Source: Clarireedia homoeocarpa
Taxonomy: Eukaryota; Ascomycota; Leotiomycetes; Helotiales; Rutstroemiaceae
DNA length: 64,000 bases
NCBI GenBank assembly: GCA_001465935.1
Contig: LNKV01000023.1
Span: 434,001 to 498,000, forward strand
Direction of reading: 5' to 3'
Positions 22,631-33,362 of the stretch are shown piece after piece. The notes beneath the pieces are model-generated. The model did not search any database. It was not told where the DNA came from and worked only from the letters and a program-made list of their open reading frames with translations. The number at the start of each line of letters is the position of its first letter. Positions within the stretch are counted from its first letter, which is position 1. Both the position numbers and the translations under genes were made by a program.

Positions 22631-24002
22631 CTATTCGATCTTGATAGCCAGCTTTCCAAAGTGTTTCTGGTCCCACATATACTGATATGCATCCTTTACC
22701 TCGTCGAGCGTGAAGACCTTCTTGTCAACTACCGGCTTGATCTTGTTTGCGTCGATTGCGCGGTTCTTTAGTTTTTTAACGTTAGTTTTATAATCTTTTC
22801 CAACGGACTTCTCTGCTATAGAGGAGTTGAAGAGATGAAAGAGAAGGGAAAAATATATTAAAGGGGAAGGGAAGAAAAATAAGAGGAACTCACCATATCA
22901 TCAAACTGCTCCCTACTCCCAACCAAAATACCCCTCACAGTACAAAGATTCGTCAATGCATCCAAGAACCCAGGCTGCTCCTTCGCATTGCCGGCCAAGA
23001 ACCCAATAATCGAGATAACTCCCTCAATTTTGATAGCCTTCAGACTCTGCGCCATGGTATTCGGCCCGCCGACTTCGAGAATTTGGTCGACGCCTGCGCC
23101 GTGGGGAGTAAGCGACTTCGCGTGCTCGCCCCAGTTGGGCACTTCTTTGTAGTTGATGACGTGGTCAGCGCCGAGGGATTTCAGCGTTTCAGCTTTGGCG
23201 GCGGAGGAGGTTGTCGAGATGACGCGGGCGCCGCAGGATTTGGCGAATTGGAGGGCGAAGATGGAGACGCCGCCGGTGCCTTGTGTGAGGACGGTTTGGC
23301 CGGGTTTAAGGGGGCGGAGCCCGAAGAGGGCGTTCCACTGGGTTGAGAATGGGTTAGCTGCTTGTCTTCAGGATACTGGAGGGTGGAGGGGCGCTTGAAT
23401 GAGAAGGAGAAGGAAGGTAGAATGCACATACAGCAGTCAAGGCGGCACAAGATAATGTGGCAGCCTCGAGGTAGTTAAGCGTGGAGGGCATTTCCACCAG
23501 CCCATTTTCATTAAAAATACCATGTTGACGTAGAGTTCCATCAAGCACGCCGCCAAGACCGCTATGCAGGGTGGCGGGTTCAAGGGCGTTTCCAATATGG
23601 GTTTGGTTGAAGAGGGTGAGGACTTTGGCACCGGGTTGGAAGCGTGTCACTTTGGGGCCAACGGCGATGACCTCACCAGCACCGTCAGAGCCTGGAACTG
23701 GTTTATCGACTTGGGGGAAGGGGTATTGGCCCTGGAGAGGAGGGAATGGTAAGCAAATGTGTACAAGAGATAGAGAAAGATGAGGGGCAATTCTGTCCAA
23801 TGTTGGCGACTGAAGGCCAAACGGAAAAACTCACCTTGGGAATAATCAAATCTCTGTAGTTTAGAGAAGCAGCGTGAAACTTCACAAGAACATCATTGGC
23901 ACCCAGCTCGGGAATCTCTTCAGTGTTCAATTTCAAGCTCTCAAAGCCATCTTTACCGTCGATTCTCCAAGCTTTGGTAGTCTTTGGGATTGATTGGGAC
24001 AT
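22631..24002 (-). CDS. Zinc-independent medium-chain oxidoreductase (quinone oxidoreductase/ADH-like)
   Basis: Four exons on the minus strand: 24002-23835, 23731-23432, 23337-22894, 22765-22631; 348 aa. The N-terminal GroES-like domain has VLVKFHAASLNYRDLIIPK and PVPGSDGAGEVIAVGPKVTR. The Rossmann motif is TVLTQGTGGVSIFALQFAK. Later blocks are ETLKSLGADHVINYKEV and the C-terminal FTLDEVKDAYQYMWDQKHFG. Where zinc alcohol dehydrogenases have the GHE catalytic ligand, this protein has GSDGAG, and the structural four-Cys lobe is absent. It is therefore most likely a zinc-independent NAD(P)H-dependent reductase or quinone oxidoreductase. It should be cytosolic. Similar proteins are often labelled zinc-type alcohol dehydrogenase-like; the true substrate cannot be read from sequence. 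Confidence 0.88.
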
Positions 24003-24324
24003 GGTTGTTTTGGTGCTGTTTGTGGGAAAGGTGAAGGCAGTGGTAGGTTTTGCAGAATGATATCCAATTGTTTACTATGTAGAATAAATCCGAAAGACGA
24101 TTGAACGATAAACTACGGACAGAAGACGACGTAATTATAACACGACAGAACCAATCAGCCCACTTTCCACACCTTTGCTCTCTGACGCCCTCATGGCATC
24201 ATCGGAATTGATTATACTTTATGACACTAGGTCTACAGAATGCTCTGGAAACCCAGCAGAAATGAATCGGCAGAGAAGTAAAACTGGATATCAGATGGAT
24301 TCTGAGACAACCATTGGATGAGGG

Positions 24325-24501
24325 GGCCGCGGCGAACGGACCGTTGATTGATAATCCATAGAAAGGCTGACTGACAAGTCTGTATAGTAACCATTGTGCA
24401 ACGATTGTGCAACGATGAGGTGCCACGGCGAATGGACCGTTAATTGACAATCCATAGAAACGCTGACGGTGACAAGTCTGTGTAGTAGTCTTGTGCAACG
24501 T
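24325..24501. repeat. Diverged direct duplication, period about 96 bp
   Basis: Two copies, about 24325-24403 and 24421-24501. Both contain GCGAAYGGACCGTTRATTGA, AATCCATAGAAA, GCTGAC and GACAAGTCTGTRTAGTA, followed by TTGTGCAACG. They differ at scattered positions and by a small indel. Confidence 0.85.
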
Positions 24502-24540
24502 GTGGCCTTTGACTTTGGAAGTTTCTGGGTTGTCTCAAGT

Positions 24541-24604
24541 CCGCTGTTGCACAAACCTCAAGTCCCGCTGTTGCACAAACCTCACGTCCCGCTATTGCAC
24601 AAAA
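24541..24604. repeat. 24-bp tandem repeat, 2.7 copies
   Basis: Unit CCGCTGTTGCACAAACCTCA plus AGTC at 24541, 24565 and 24589 (third copy partial, CCGCTATTGCAC). TTGTGCAA/TTGCACAA also recurs in the flanking duplication. Confidence 0.9.
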
Positions 24605-24807
24605 CTTTTTCAGCAACTTTGAACATGAGCTCAGGGTTGACGTAATTGCTTGGTCATGGAAGCTCTAAGAGCTACCGAGCTACCCAGCTACCCAGCGAGG
24701 CACGCTAGGCGAGGCTGCTTACTTAAGTGTTGCCAAGAGCGGAGAGCGGTAGAACAAAAAGACCGAGCGAAAAGGACCGAGGCAAAAAGGCCGAGGACCA
24801 AGAAAAG

Positions 24808-24882
24808 AGAATGAAGAAAGTGAAGAAAATGAGGAAAATGAAGAAAATGAATAAAATGAAGAAAATGAAGAAAATGAAGATC
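24808..24882. repeat. GAAAATGAA-type tandem repeat
   Basis: About eight irregular 9-10 bp units of AAGAAAATGA (variants GAGGAAAATG, ATAAAATG). Confidence 0.85.
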
Positions 24883-26339
24883 AAGTCCGTATCGGACCCG
24901 TTGTGGGCAAGAACGAATTAGCGTCCCCCTCCCCCCCCGGACCAATCGTCTTGCTATGATCTGGCCAGAGAACTCCACCCACACAGTGCAAAATTTCGAC
25001 CAAACAGAAGCCCTCAGTCACACTTCATCGACAAACCAGACGGAAAGGCACACCATATAAGTCAGTGTTAAGCACATTTTGGGGGCCAATGACGCTTACT
25101 ATACATATACACCATTATCAAATCCTGTATCGAGTTATCGAATCGATATTACGTGCGTAAATCTCGGGTATGGTCCGTTCATCCGTCTGCCCGTTCATTC
25201 GGTACTGTGCCTGACCGGTCCGTCGCGATATCCGCAACTCAAAACCACAAATAAGAGAGAGAAAAGAAAAGAAAAGACCAAGGCTCTCCTGATCGTTCCA
25301 GGGTCCATCTTACCTGGGGCTGGGCCGAGCACCTTGTGATTATAATTCAACCTTCCTAACTCGGAAAGTCGACAGGATAAGGGGTGTCGGGCAGCAGCAT
25401 TGTCGGAAAGTGGATGTTTTGAGCCATCTATTTCGTCCAGCGAAGCGCTTCCCTCGGAATACTACGATGAGGTTGGAAGGAAGTTCGATTGAAGCAAGTC
25501 GCAAGAAATTCAGACGTGCGTTTAAGTATGATAGCCCAGGTATCTGACAACGTCCAGGTACGAAAGGGGATGCATGGAATGGAATTGGAAGTCAGAGTAA
25601 GAAGCGTCTTTGCACCTACCAAAGTAACTACCGTATATCTGTGCCGATAAGGATTCGAGCTGCTTAAGTTGTCCGTCAGATGGCCGAAACATTCGCCAAT
25701 CTTCATCCTCCTACTTAAAGAAGGAGGGGATGCATGGCTTTTGAATGCGGTGCGATTTTGAAGTTGTGACCAATCTCACACGACGAACACAACGAACACA
25801 ACGAACGAGCTCTCCAATCCAGCTCTGTATCGCATCAAGAACAATCGAGGTGACACAGCATCGAAAAAGGAGTGAGCGTGAAGGATGTTATGTCATGTTA
25901 GTTTCCTTCATAGGTCCAACCGTCTGACCTCCCAAAAACAATACTCCTCTCCGCGCACAGCCAAGCAATTCATGAGCGAAGCTTTGCATGGAAAAGGCGT
26001 CATGGTCATACACCAAGTACTATGTATGGCCATTGTTCAGTATCCTGTTCCACGCGTGGTTGTGGGGAAACTCCTCAATTGCTACTGTATGGTACGGACC
26101 GTATACAAAGTAGCATGTTACTGACTCGGGCCTAACCCAAAAATAGAATGTTGTACCCAAAACATCATATTCACATTCACATTCCACATTTCATTCCACA
26201 TTTCATTCCACATCCTCCCCCAAGTTTGCCCGAGACCGTATGCCTTTTCGCCACGAAAGGACCGATATGGCTTTCTACATTTGTACCACTCCTCCGAATC
26301 TCCAACCCAAGTTCGTGTCAGATGCACGAATTCGACCAA

Positions 26340-26370
26340 CGTCAAGTCAAGTCAAGTCAAGTCAAGTCTT
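26340..26370. repeat. Pentamer microsatellite (GTCAA)n
   Basis: Six consecutive GTCAA units. Confidence 0.9.
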
Positions 26371-27984
26371 TCGCCCAAATCTAGGACGATCGGATCATTG
26401 CAGACATACTTGTATGTGTGAAAAAGATCTTCCAGTCAGCTGGGCACTCAGAAGCTAAAGCAAAGCAACTCAATCAAAAACCATGATAGTGATTGTCGCT
26501 TTGTTTGAGGTATAACAATCAATGTACGGCAAGGGTTAGTTAAGAGGCTCCGTTGGGATCTGGGGTAAGAAAGCACAGAACCGCGGGAACATCGGCCCAT
26601 CCACCGTCTAGTGCTTCTCCACACTACCAGGTTTCACCGAAACGTGGAGAAAAGGAAAGCCGTTCCGTCACTAACTTGCAAGTTTTTTTTTTGTGACCAT
26701 GTTAAGATCGTTAGTTGTTACTTTACTAGGTAGAGTCACTTTGCTGGGAAGCAAAAGGGCATCACGGGCTCATGCGCCCTCAATTCTGATTCGCCGACTT
26801 CACGATGCGCGCAGAACTGGATTCAGGAGAAAGGAGGGGGAGGGGCGGCCCTTTCACGAGCTCGATCTTCTCACCCATAATGTCACGTATAATCTCACCA
26901 AAATATAGCGCGTCAATATCGCTATACCCACCTTTTTACAGTAACTTATTTGCAGGCAAAAAAATAAAAAATAATAACAGAGCACTTAACAAGTATTGCG
27001 GCGATCCAGCTCGGTTCTTCGGGTGGCTGATGAAGGCTTGTTCTTTTTTGTCGAGTAAATCTGTCCGCCGCAGTGGCCTACACACGGAGACCGAGACGAA
27101 ATGCCTACCCCCTTGCCCTGGCACATGACGGATAGATTAGGGAGAAAGGGACGAGGGAATGACGGGGAAGAGAATGATCTACTTTGGACTTACCAAGGAA
27201 AGAAAGAAATCCATAGTGATCCTACTTACTTTCGAGATTGGACTAGGGAGAGAGAGAGAGAGGGAGAGGGAGAGGGAGAGAGGAGCGAACACTATGAAGC
27301 AAGCGCACGTATGATGTATATAAAACTCGCTCAACTTACCTACCAATTCCCTACATGTCATATCATATAAGTTAGTTGGCAACAAAAAGAGAGAGAGAGA
27401 GCAAAAAACCAAAAATCAAACCCCCCCCCCATATCTTTTGCCATACCGTTCGGGTACCTGTCTTCTTCTCATCTGCTTACTAAGTTAAGTTATACTTACT
27501 TGCTTGCTTGCTTGATCATCCATCCATCTACAGTATTACAGTACGATTTCCATTTCTGTGCCGTTTTTCCCCTGTGAATCGAAGTCGTGACGGACGGACC
27601 CTTGATATTCCTTTCCTCGATCGCGCAATCAATCAATCTATTCATTCCAGTAAAGTAAACCTGCCCGCCAATCAAATTGCGCCACTACTACTGTAACGGG
27701 TGAGAGAGTGTAGTGTAGTGTGTAATTAATGTAAGATGGGTTTTATATCCCTATACCTATAAGTCACTTATACATCCATCACATCACATCACATCCATCC
27801 ATCCATCCTGCACCAAGGTAAGTAAGTAAAGTAAGTAAGTAGGTCTGCGTATGTAAGTAAGTAAATACTGACTGGACGTACAGTAAGTACAGTTAGTTCC
27901 TGACCACCCCCCCCCCCTCCCCCTCCCCAAGCAAAAACCACTATACTGCAATTTAATTTATTCCATTCCATTCTATTCTCTCCG

Positions 27985-28034
27985 GGACTGGGACTGGGAC
28001 TGGGACTGGGACTGGGACAGACACCACACACAAA

Positions 28035-28067
<33 letters not shown>

Positions 28068-28070
28068 ATA
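27985..28070. repeat. Adjacent (GGGACT)n and (GAAA)n microsatellites
   Basis: Five or more GGGACT hexamers at about 27984-28017 are followed within 20 bp by eight AAAG tetramers at about 28036-28067. Confidence 0.9.
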
Positions 28071-28214
28071 CGGTTCGTTTGGGTATAGCTCCATATGTAC
28101 TCCACACATTCATTGCATCCGCTACCGTTCTTTCTCTTTCGCTTGCCACACACACAACACACAGCCCAGCCTGCCTGACCTGACTGACTGACTGACTGTC
28201 ATACCGTACGTAGT

Positions 28215-28295
28215 AGCTAGCATACTGTACTGTACTGTACTGTACTGTAATCCGACCGTTACTGTTGCTGTGCTGTGCTGTGCTGTGCGTGCCGA
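28215..28295. repeat. Pentamer arrays (TGTAC)n and (TGTGC)n
   Basis: Five TGTAC units near 28223-28248 and four TGTGC units near 28268-28290. The two arrays differ by one base per unit. Confidence 0.9.
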
Positions 28296-28764
28296 TTGTG
28301 GAGAAACGAGATTATACTACTGTACTGTACAGTACAGTGGTAGATATAGATAGTAACTTAACTTAATCATAAGTGGATAACTTAACTGGACTTAACTTAA
28401 CTTAGGTCGTGTTTTATTTTATTTTATTTTATTGATCACGGTGTCTAGTCTGTCGATTATGGATGGATGCGACGTCCGTCGGCTGACGGCAGGCATTTAT
28501 TTTCTCCTCTTCCTTTCGTTTCGTTTCGTCAGGCCGTTCTTAGTTAGTCTGACTTAAGTTATCTATCTCGAAAAGCAGAAGTTCGTTCGTTCTACAGTAA
28601 GTAACTTAGTACTGCTACGGTACGGTATAGTATGTATGGATGGATGTATATGTATGGGGTTGCCAAGAGGTTGGGTCCCGGCCAGAAAAGTCACATTGGG
28701 ACTGGAGAAAACTGGGAATGGATGGGAGGGGGGGGAATGAGAGTCTGGGGTTGGAGGAGCGAGT

Positions 28765-28816
28765 TCTTTGGGATGGATGGAGGGATGGATGGATGGAGGG
28801 ATGGATGGATGGATGG
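28765..28816. repeat. Tetramer microsatellite (GGAT)n
   Basis: GGATGGATGGA units interrupted by AGGGATGGA. Confidence 0.85.
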
Positions 28817-28928
28817 TAGGTAGGCAGCAAGCACCCAGTGTACACTCTCACTCACTCACACACACTCACACACACACCACACCTTTTCGATTCTTATATT
28901 GCTTTCGAGGGGTCAGCAGCAGGTAAGC

Positions 28929-28988
28929 CCGCCTTGCCTTGCCTTGCCTTGCCTTGCCTTGCCTTGCTTTGCCTTGCCTTGCCTTGCA
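28929..28988. repeat. Pentamer microsatellite (GCCTT)n
   Basis: Twelve GCCTT units, one with a T for C change (GCTTT). It gives a spurious LPCLALPC reading frame. Confidence 0.95.
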
Positions 28989-29198
28989 CATCCGACAGCA
29001 CAGTCGGTACTAACTAGACTTACCGAAAAGATATCTGGGGAGACAGGCACATGCGAAAGAAAGAAGAAGAAAAAATTAAACAATTAGATAGATAGATAGA
29101 TGGGGAAACCGTGATTTCATGTCCTGTGCTGTATTGTATTGTATTGGGCTGCGCTGGATTTGCTTGTATTGGGGATAGGTGGGTGGGTGGCTGTTGCA

Positions 29199-29240
29199 AT
29201 ATGCTATGCTATGCTATGCTATGCTATGCTATGCTATGCC
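29199..29240. repeat. Pentamer microsatellite (TATGC)n
   Basis: Eight near-perfect TATGC units. Confidence 0.95.
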
Positions 29241-31549
29241 ATGCAATGCATAACCCAAATTGAGGGTCTGGACTATGGACAAGTTCGTTGGTTAGTTACA
29301 AGTTACAAGAAAGCACAGTGACTACTGTATGTATCAAGTGTCATCTCTCTGTCCCAATCAATCAATTATTTTCCTTTGTCCAGGAAAGAAAGAAAGAAAA
29401 ACACACTCCACGCAGCTATTGGTACAGATAGATAGGATTGCATATTGAACCGCGGTCCAAAGTCACTGCCAGCTTTAACTTGAACCTATCTTCTTGCTTG
29501 TTTTGCTTTCTCTTTTTCTCCAAAAAGAAATTCCAAAAACGAATGGCCTAATATGAACGAACTGAACTGCCTGCCATATGCAGGTGCAGCATTTACTGAC
29601 TGACTATACTTTTCGTACTCGACTACCTGCAGCTTCTGAAAATGCGGAGACTTCGGTACTTCTCATCCTTTTTTCTCTTGTGTCCGAGGGGGGCGGTGCT
29701 GCTTGAAATGCAATGTGATTGATATGCAAACGAATAGCAGCCACTCCAAAAGCAGTTGCCAAACTTTAAACTGCGGTAGCTTTGGAGCTGGTGCTGGCGT
29801 GTGAGTGGGGCCCAAGTGGACGGACGGTGAAACGGTGGACGGTGTATCTGGGGCTTGGTTCGGTTCGCTACTGTACTGTAGGTACTCATCTGGTATGAAT
29901 GATGGGGGAGTGACTTGGAGTGTGGGTGGCTGGGTGCTGGGTGCTGGGTGCTGGGTGGGTGGTACAGTATGTACGCTTTGTACGCCATGTACGTGCTACA
30001 GTCTTTTACACCTCGGGTTGAGGAAGACGGATTAAGCACACACAAGCAGAAGAAAGAGGGGGGCAAAGGGGGGCAAAGCAACACAAAGCGAAACAAAGCA
30101 ATCAGCTGTTTTCTAGAAGAAGCACATGTCTTTGTAACCTCGCCTTACTCGATTCTGTTTCTCTTGTGATTGGCGCGATAATCCAGGCGGTTCGTTGGTT
30201 TTTTGGTGGAGTGGAGGAGTGGAGGAGGAAGAGCAGCTAAGTAGCCTAGATAATAAAATAGAAGGAAAAAAGAAAAAGAAAAAAAGAAAAGAAGCCTTGA
30301 TTAACCTATACCAGCTTAACGGACTTGCGGCAAAGCATGCGATGAGATGAGATGGTGGTCGATTCAGGTACAACTAAACTCGAAGTCGAAAAGGAATGCT
30401 TTCGATTTGCTCAAAAGAGATCAACCTGATGAAGCTGGTCTTTCGCCCCCCCCATCCCCAGCTGACTGTAGTCCAAGTAACCTTAGCTTCACTGTTATTC
30501 ATTTATTTCTCCATTTATTTTATTGCGGATACTGATTTACCGTCCCGTTGCCATCAGTTAAATGATACCCACGCCACTCTAGGGAGTCATGTTGGGGTAA
30601 GATGAGACGCGTTGGGAAGGGATAGGGATAGGGATGAGCTGGTAGGTGTTGGGTATTGGTATTTGGTATTGGTACTTGGATGGAAGGATTTTTCGATTTT
30701 CTGAATGACGCTCCGCTGGCTCTCCGAGGGCCACTGCCGTGGAGGCCGACTATCTTGCCTTTACTCGTAAATAGGATGGATAGGAAAGGGAAAGGATATG
30801 GAGGGTGATGGCATGCGTGCACAAACGTGATGAGCTGGATTACTTAGATCAGACAAAAAAAAAAAGATGAGATGAAAGGAGCGGGCTAGGCTGAGCTGGG
30901 ACGAGGTTATGATGGCAAATGCATGCATGAATGATGGGTACAAACAGGAACCAAAGCTGGCCCTGGCTCTGGGCTCTACAGTATGGAGTACAGTAATGAA
31001 AGCGAGACGGAATCATCCCCAACGGTAGATCTAGAGTCGGCCTCGGCTACTAACTGGACTGTGTTGTCCTGGTCAAAGGACAGGATACAGGATACAGGAT
31101 GTGATGTAGGATATCATATAGTAGGATACGATACAGGATACGATATAGTAACAGGATTGTTCTTCGTTCCGAGTTGGAAAATCAAACCAGTCCCCCCAGC
31201 TAGCTTCACCCTACTAAAATGCCAAACGGTCCGATATTCCTCATTCTTATTCGAGCTCACATCGGCCTTGCTCTATCTGTCTGGGGCGCATGAGAAGAAG
31301 TGTGTATTGCAGTTGGCTGGTGCTGATCTGTGATGAGCGAACATGCAAAAACTGGGGAAGCAGTTGTGATGCAAGTTGTGATGCAAGTTGTGATGCACAT
31401 ACTGTACTGTACATACATGGCATTATGCTTTTGCTTGACATAAGCCAAATCAAATCCGTCACTTCCACTCCACTCTTTTTTCCCCATGTCGAACGGAGAA
31501 AATCGAAAAAAAGTACTTCCGTACGGTATGCACCGGGGAGGGGCCAAAA

Positions 31550-31606
31550 AGAGGGAGACGAAGGAGACGAAGGAGACGAAGGAGACGAGGGAGACGAGGG
31601 AGACGA
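31550..31606. repeat. 9-bp tandem repeat GGAGACGAA
   Basis: Six to seven units, the last ones GGAGACGAG. The unit is a multiple of three and encodes KET/DEG-type repeats, but there is no supporting coding signal around it. Confidence 0.9.
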
Positions 31607-32027
31607 GGTACAGCGCGAAGAGGCAAGAGGACCTGGGACTTGCTCGTCACCGTTTCTATGTGCCGACGGTTCGCTGGCCGCTTCTCTCCGGACCTCCCCT
31701 ACACATCACATCATTGAGATCCGATCCGATCAGATTCTGACCTATACTGCACGTCTAATAAGGCATTCGAAGCAATCCCGTAATATACAATATAGGCGCA
31801 AAATGAGACGATACGGCGAGTGAGCGAATGAGTGAATACTTCCAGACCAAGGCGAAGCCCCTTCTATATAACTTATAACCCTTTTCGAAATTAATCATCG
31901 CATCTCATCTCATTTAGGGTTTTGGTCCTGCTTCGGAAAAAGTACGGCCGAGAAGTGCTTGCGATTCGGAGGTGATGCCGCCGTAGGGGTGGCCGCTCCG
32001 AGAAGAGAGAAAGAGGGACCAGCAGCA

Positions 32028-32232
32028 TGGTGTGCGGTGCTTGGTGTGCGGTGCTTGGTGTGCGGTGCTTGGTTTGCTTGGTTTGCTTGGTTTGCTTGGT
32101 TTGCTTGGTTTGCTTGTCTTGCTTGTCTTGCTTGTCTGCTTGTTTGCTTGGTGCTTTGTCTTGCTTATCTACTTGTCTACTTGTCTACTTGTCTACTTGT
32201 CTACTTATTTGCTTGCTTGCTTGCTTGCTTGC
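32028..32232. repeat. Cluster of four related tandem arrays rich in CTTG
   Basis: In order: about three copies of TGTGCGGTGCTTGG, five of GGTTTGCTT, CTTGT-type pentamers, five of CTACTTGT, and four of TTGC. All share a CTTG or TTGC core, as if one array arose from slippage of its neighbour. Confidence 0.9.
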
Positions 32233-32406
32233 TCCCTTAAGCTACTTACCTTACTCTGTCGCCCTTTTCATTTGTGGTATCGGATTAATTACCGTAGGGA
32301 AATACGGAAGTAATATTGCGCCAACTGAAAACTGGAGTGCTCTCGGTGAATTTGGAATCCTGGTCTTCGGCTGTTGCTCCTTCTCCTCTCTCCTCTCTCC
32401 TCTCTT

Positions 32407-32410
32407 CCTG

Positions 32411-32447
<37 letters not shown>

Positions 32448-32450
32448 CTG
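32407..32450. repeat. Hexamer microsatellite (GGCTCT)n
   Basis: Seven GGCTCT units in a row. Confidence 0.95.
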
Positions 32451-33092
32451 CATCTACCTCGTGTTCTCCTCTCCTCTCCCCTTCTCTCCCCTTCTCTCCC
32501 CACATTATTTGCCCCTGGCAGCTGCGCTTGCGGGTCACTTTAAGTCCAGATCAATTTAAGATAAACTTAAGCTAAGGCGAGCTGTCGGAATGGTGTCGGT
32601 AAGTGATGTGATGGACATGGGATGGGAACGATACATGGCACATTTCCCTGGTCTGGCCCTGGTTGCGTCCTGGGCTGGCTATCTCGACAAAGGTAGCATC
32701 GATCGTATGTACGTTCCTTCGTCCTTTTTCCCATAGTCCATGCACCATGCCCCATGTTCCCCATGTTCCCATGCTCACACTCCTTTCCCATTCCTTGTCC
32801 GCAATCCCTCACCTTCACTCTCACCTTCACTCTCACCTCTCCACCCACCCCCCTGGTCGCTCGCCAAACCCCATGCGAACCCCGCCATATAGCTCACTAG
32901 CTCATACATAGTACCTTCGTTACCAGATAATGGTCTGCTCAAATTGTGGCGCCCGAATACTTTTCTTTTATTTGATATTATTTTATTCCCCTTCACCTTC
33001 GTCTCCTTCTTCTCTCACTCAAATGTTCCTTTTGAGAAGGTCCTGCTGATTACCATTACCCGTTACCCATTACCCATTACCAAGGACTTGCT

Positions 33093-33134
33093 CAAAAAAA
33101 AAAAAAAAAAAAAAATTTAAAAAAAAAAAAAAAA
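33093..33134. repeat. Split poly-A tract upstream of the XlnR-like gene
   Basis: A run of about 22 A, then TTT, then about 16 A, ending about 230 bp before the xlnR-like ATG. Long dA:dT tracts disfavour nucleosomes, so this may mark an open core promoter; exact length is uncertain in such runs. Confidence 0.8.
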
Positions 33135-33362
33135 CATCTCATGCAATTCTCCCTCGGGAATTCCTATAGATGCACAAGATCTGCCCCTTCATCCTCAATT
33201 CCTTGACTCATTGAAAGCCGTCCCCATATTTTATTTCTCTTTGGTCGCCTCCGCATTACTGTGCCCCCCCAGCTCAGCTCTTTACTTTTATTGCCATCCT
33301 CCTCCCCACGCGACGGACGCATTCTGCTTGCTTTGCATGATCCATCAACTAAAAACCTCACC

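Larger units (their letters stand above)
24003..33362. other. 9-kb gene desert dominated by simple-sequence repeats
   Basis: No open frame in this stretch carries a recognisable domain, and most of the longer ones are made by short tandem repeats. Duplications lie at the left end (24.3-24.6 kb). From 26 kb onward there are dozens of distinct tetra- to nonamer arrays. The right end must include the promoter and leader of the XlnR-like gene. Non-coding transcripts or single very short genes cannot be excluded by eye. Confidence 0.7.

Noticed and set aside
22167..22676. 169-codon minus-strand frame overlapping the end of the oxidoreductase
   Set aside because: Its start is the oxidoreductase last exon read in another frame, and the rest is simple repeat.
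31959..32575. Plus-strand Cys/Leu-rich frames (CLVCLVCLVC pattern)
   Set aside because: They are encoded by CTTG-core tandem repeats and have no start context or conservation evidence.
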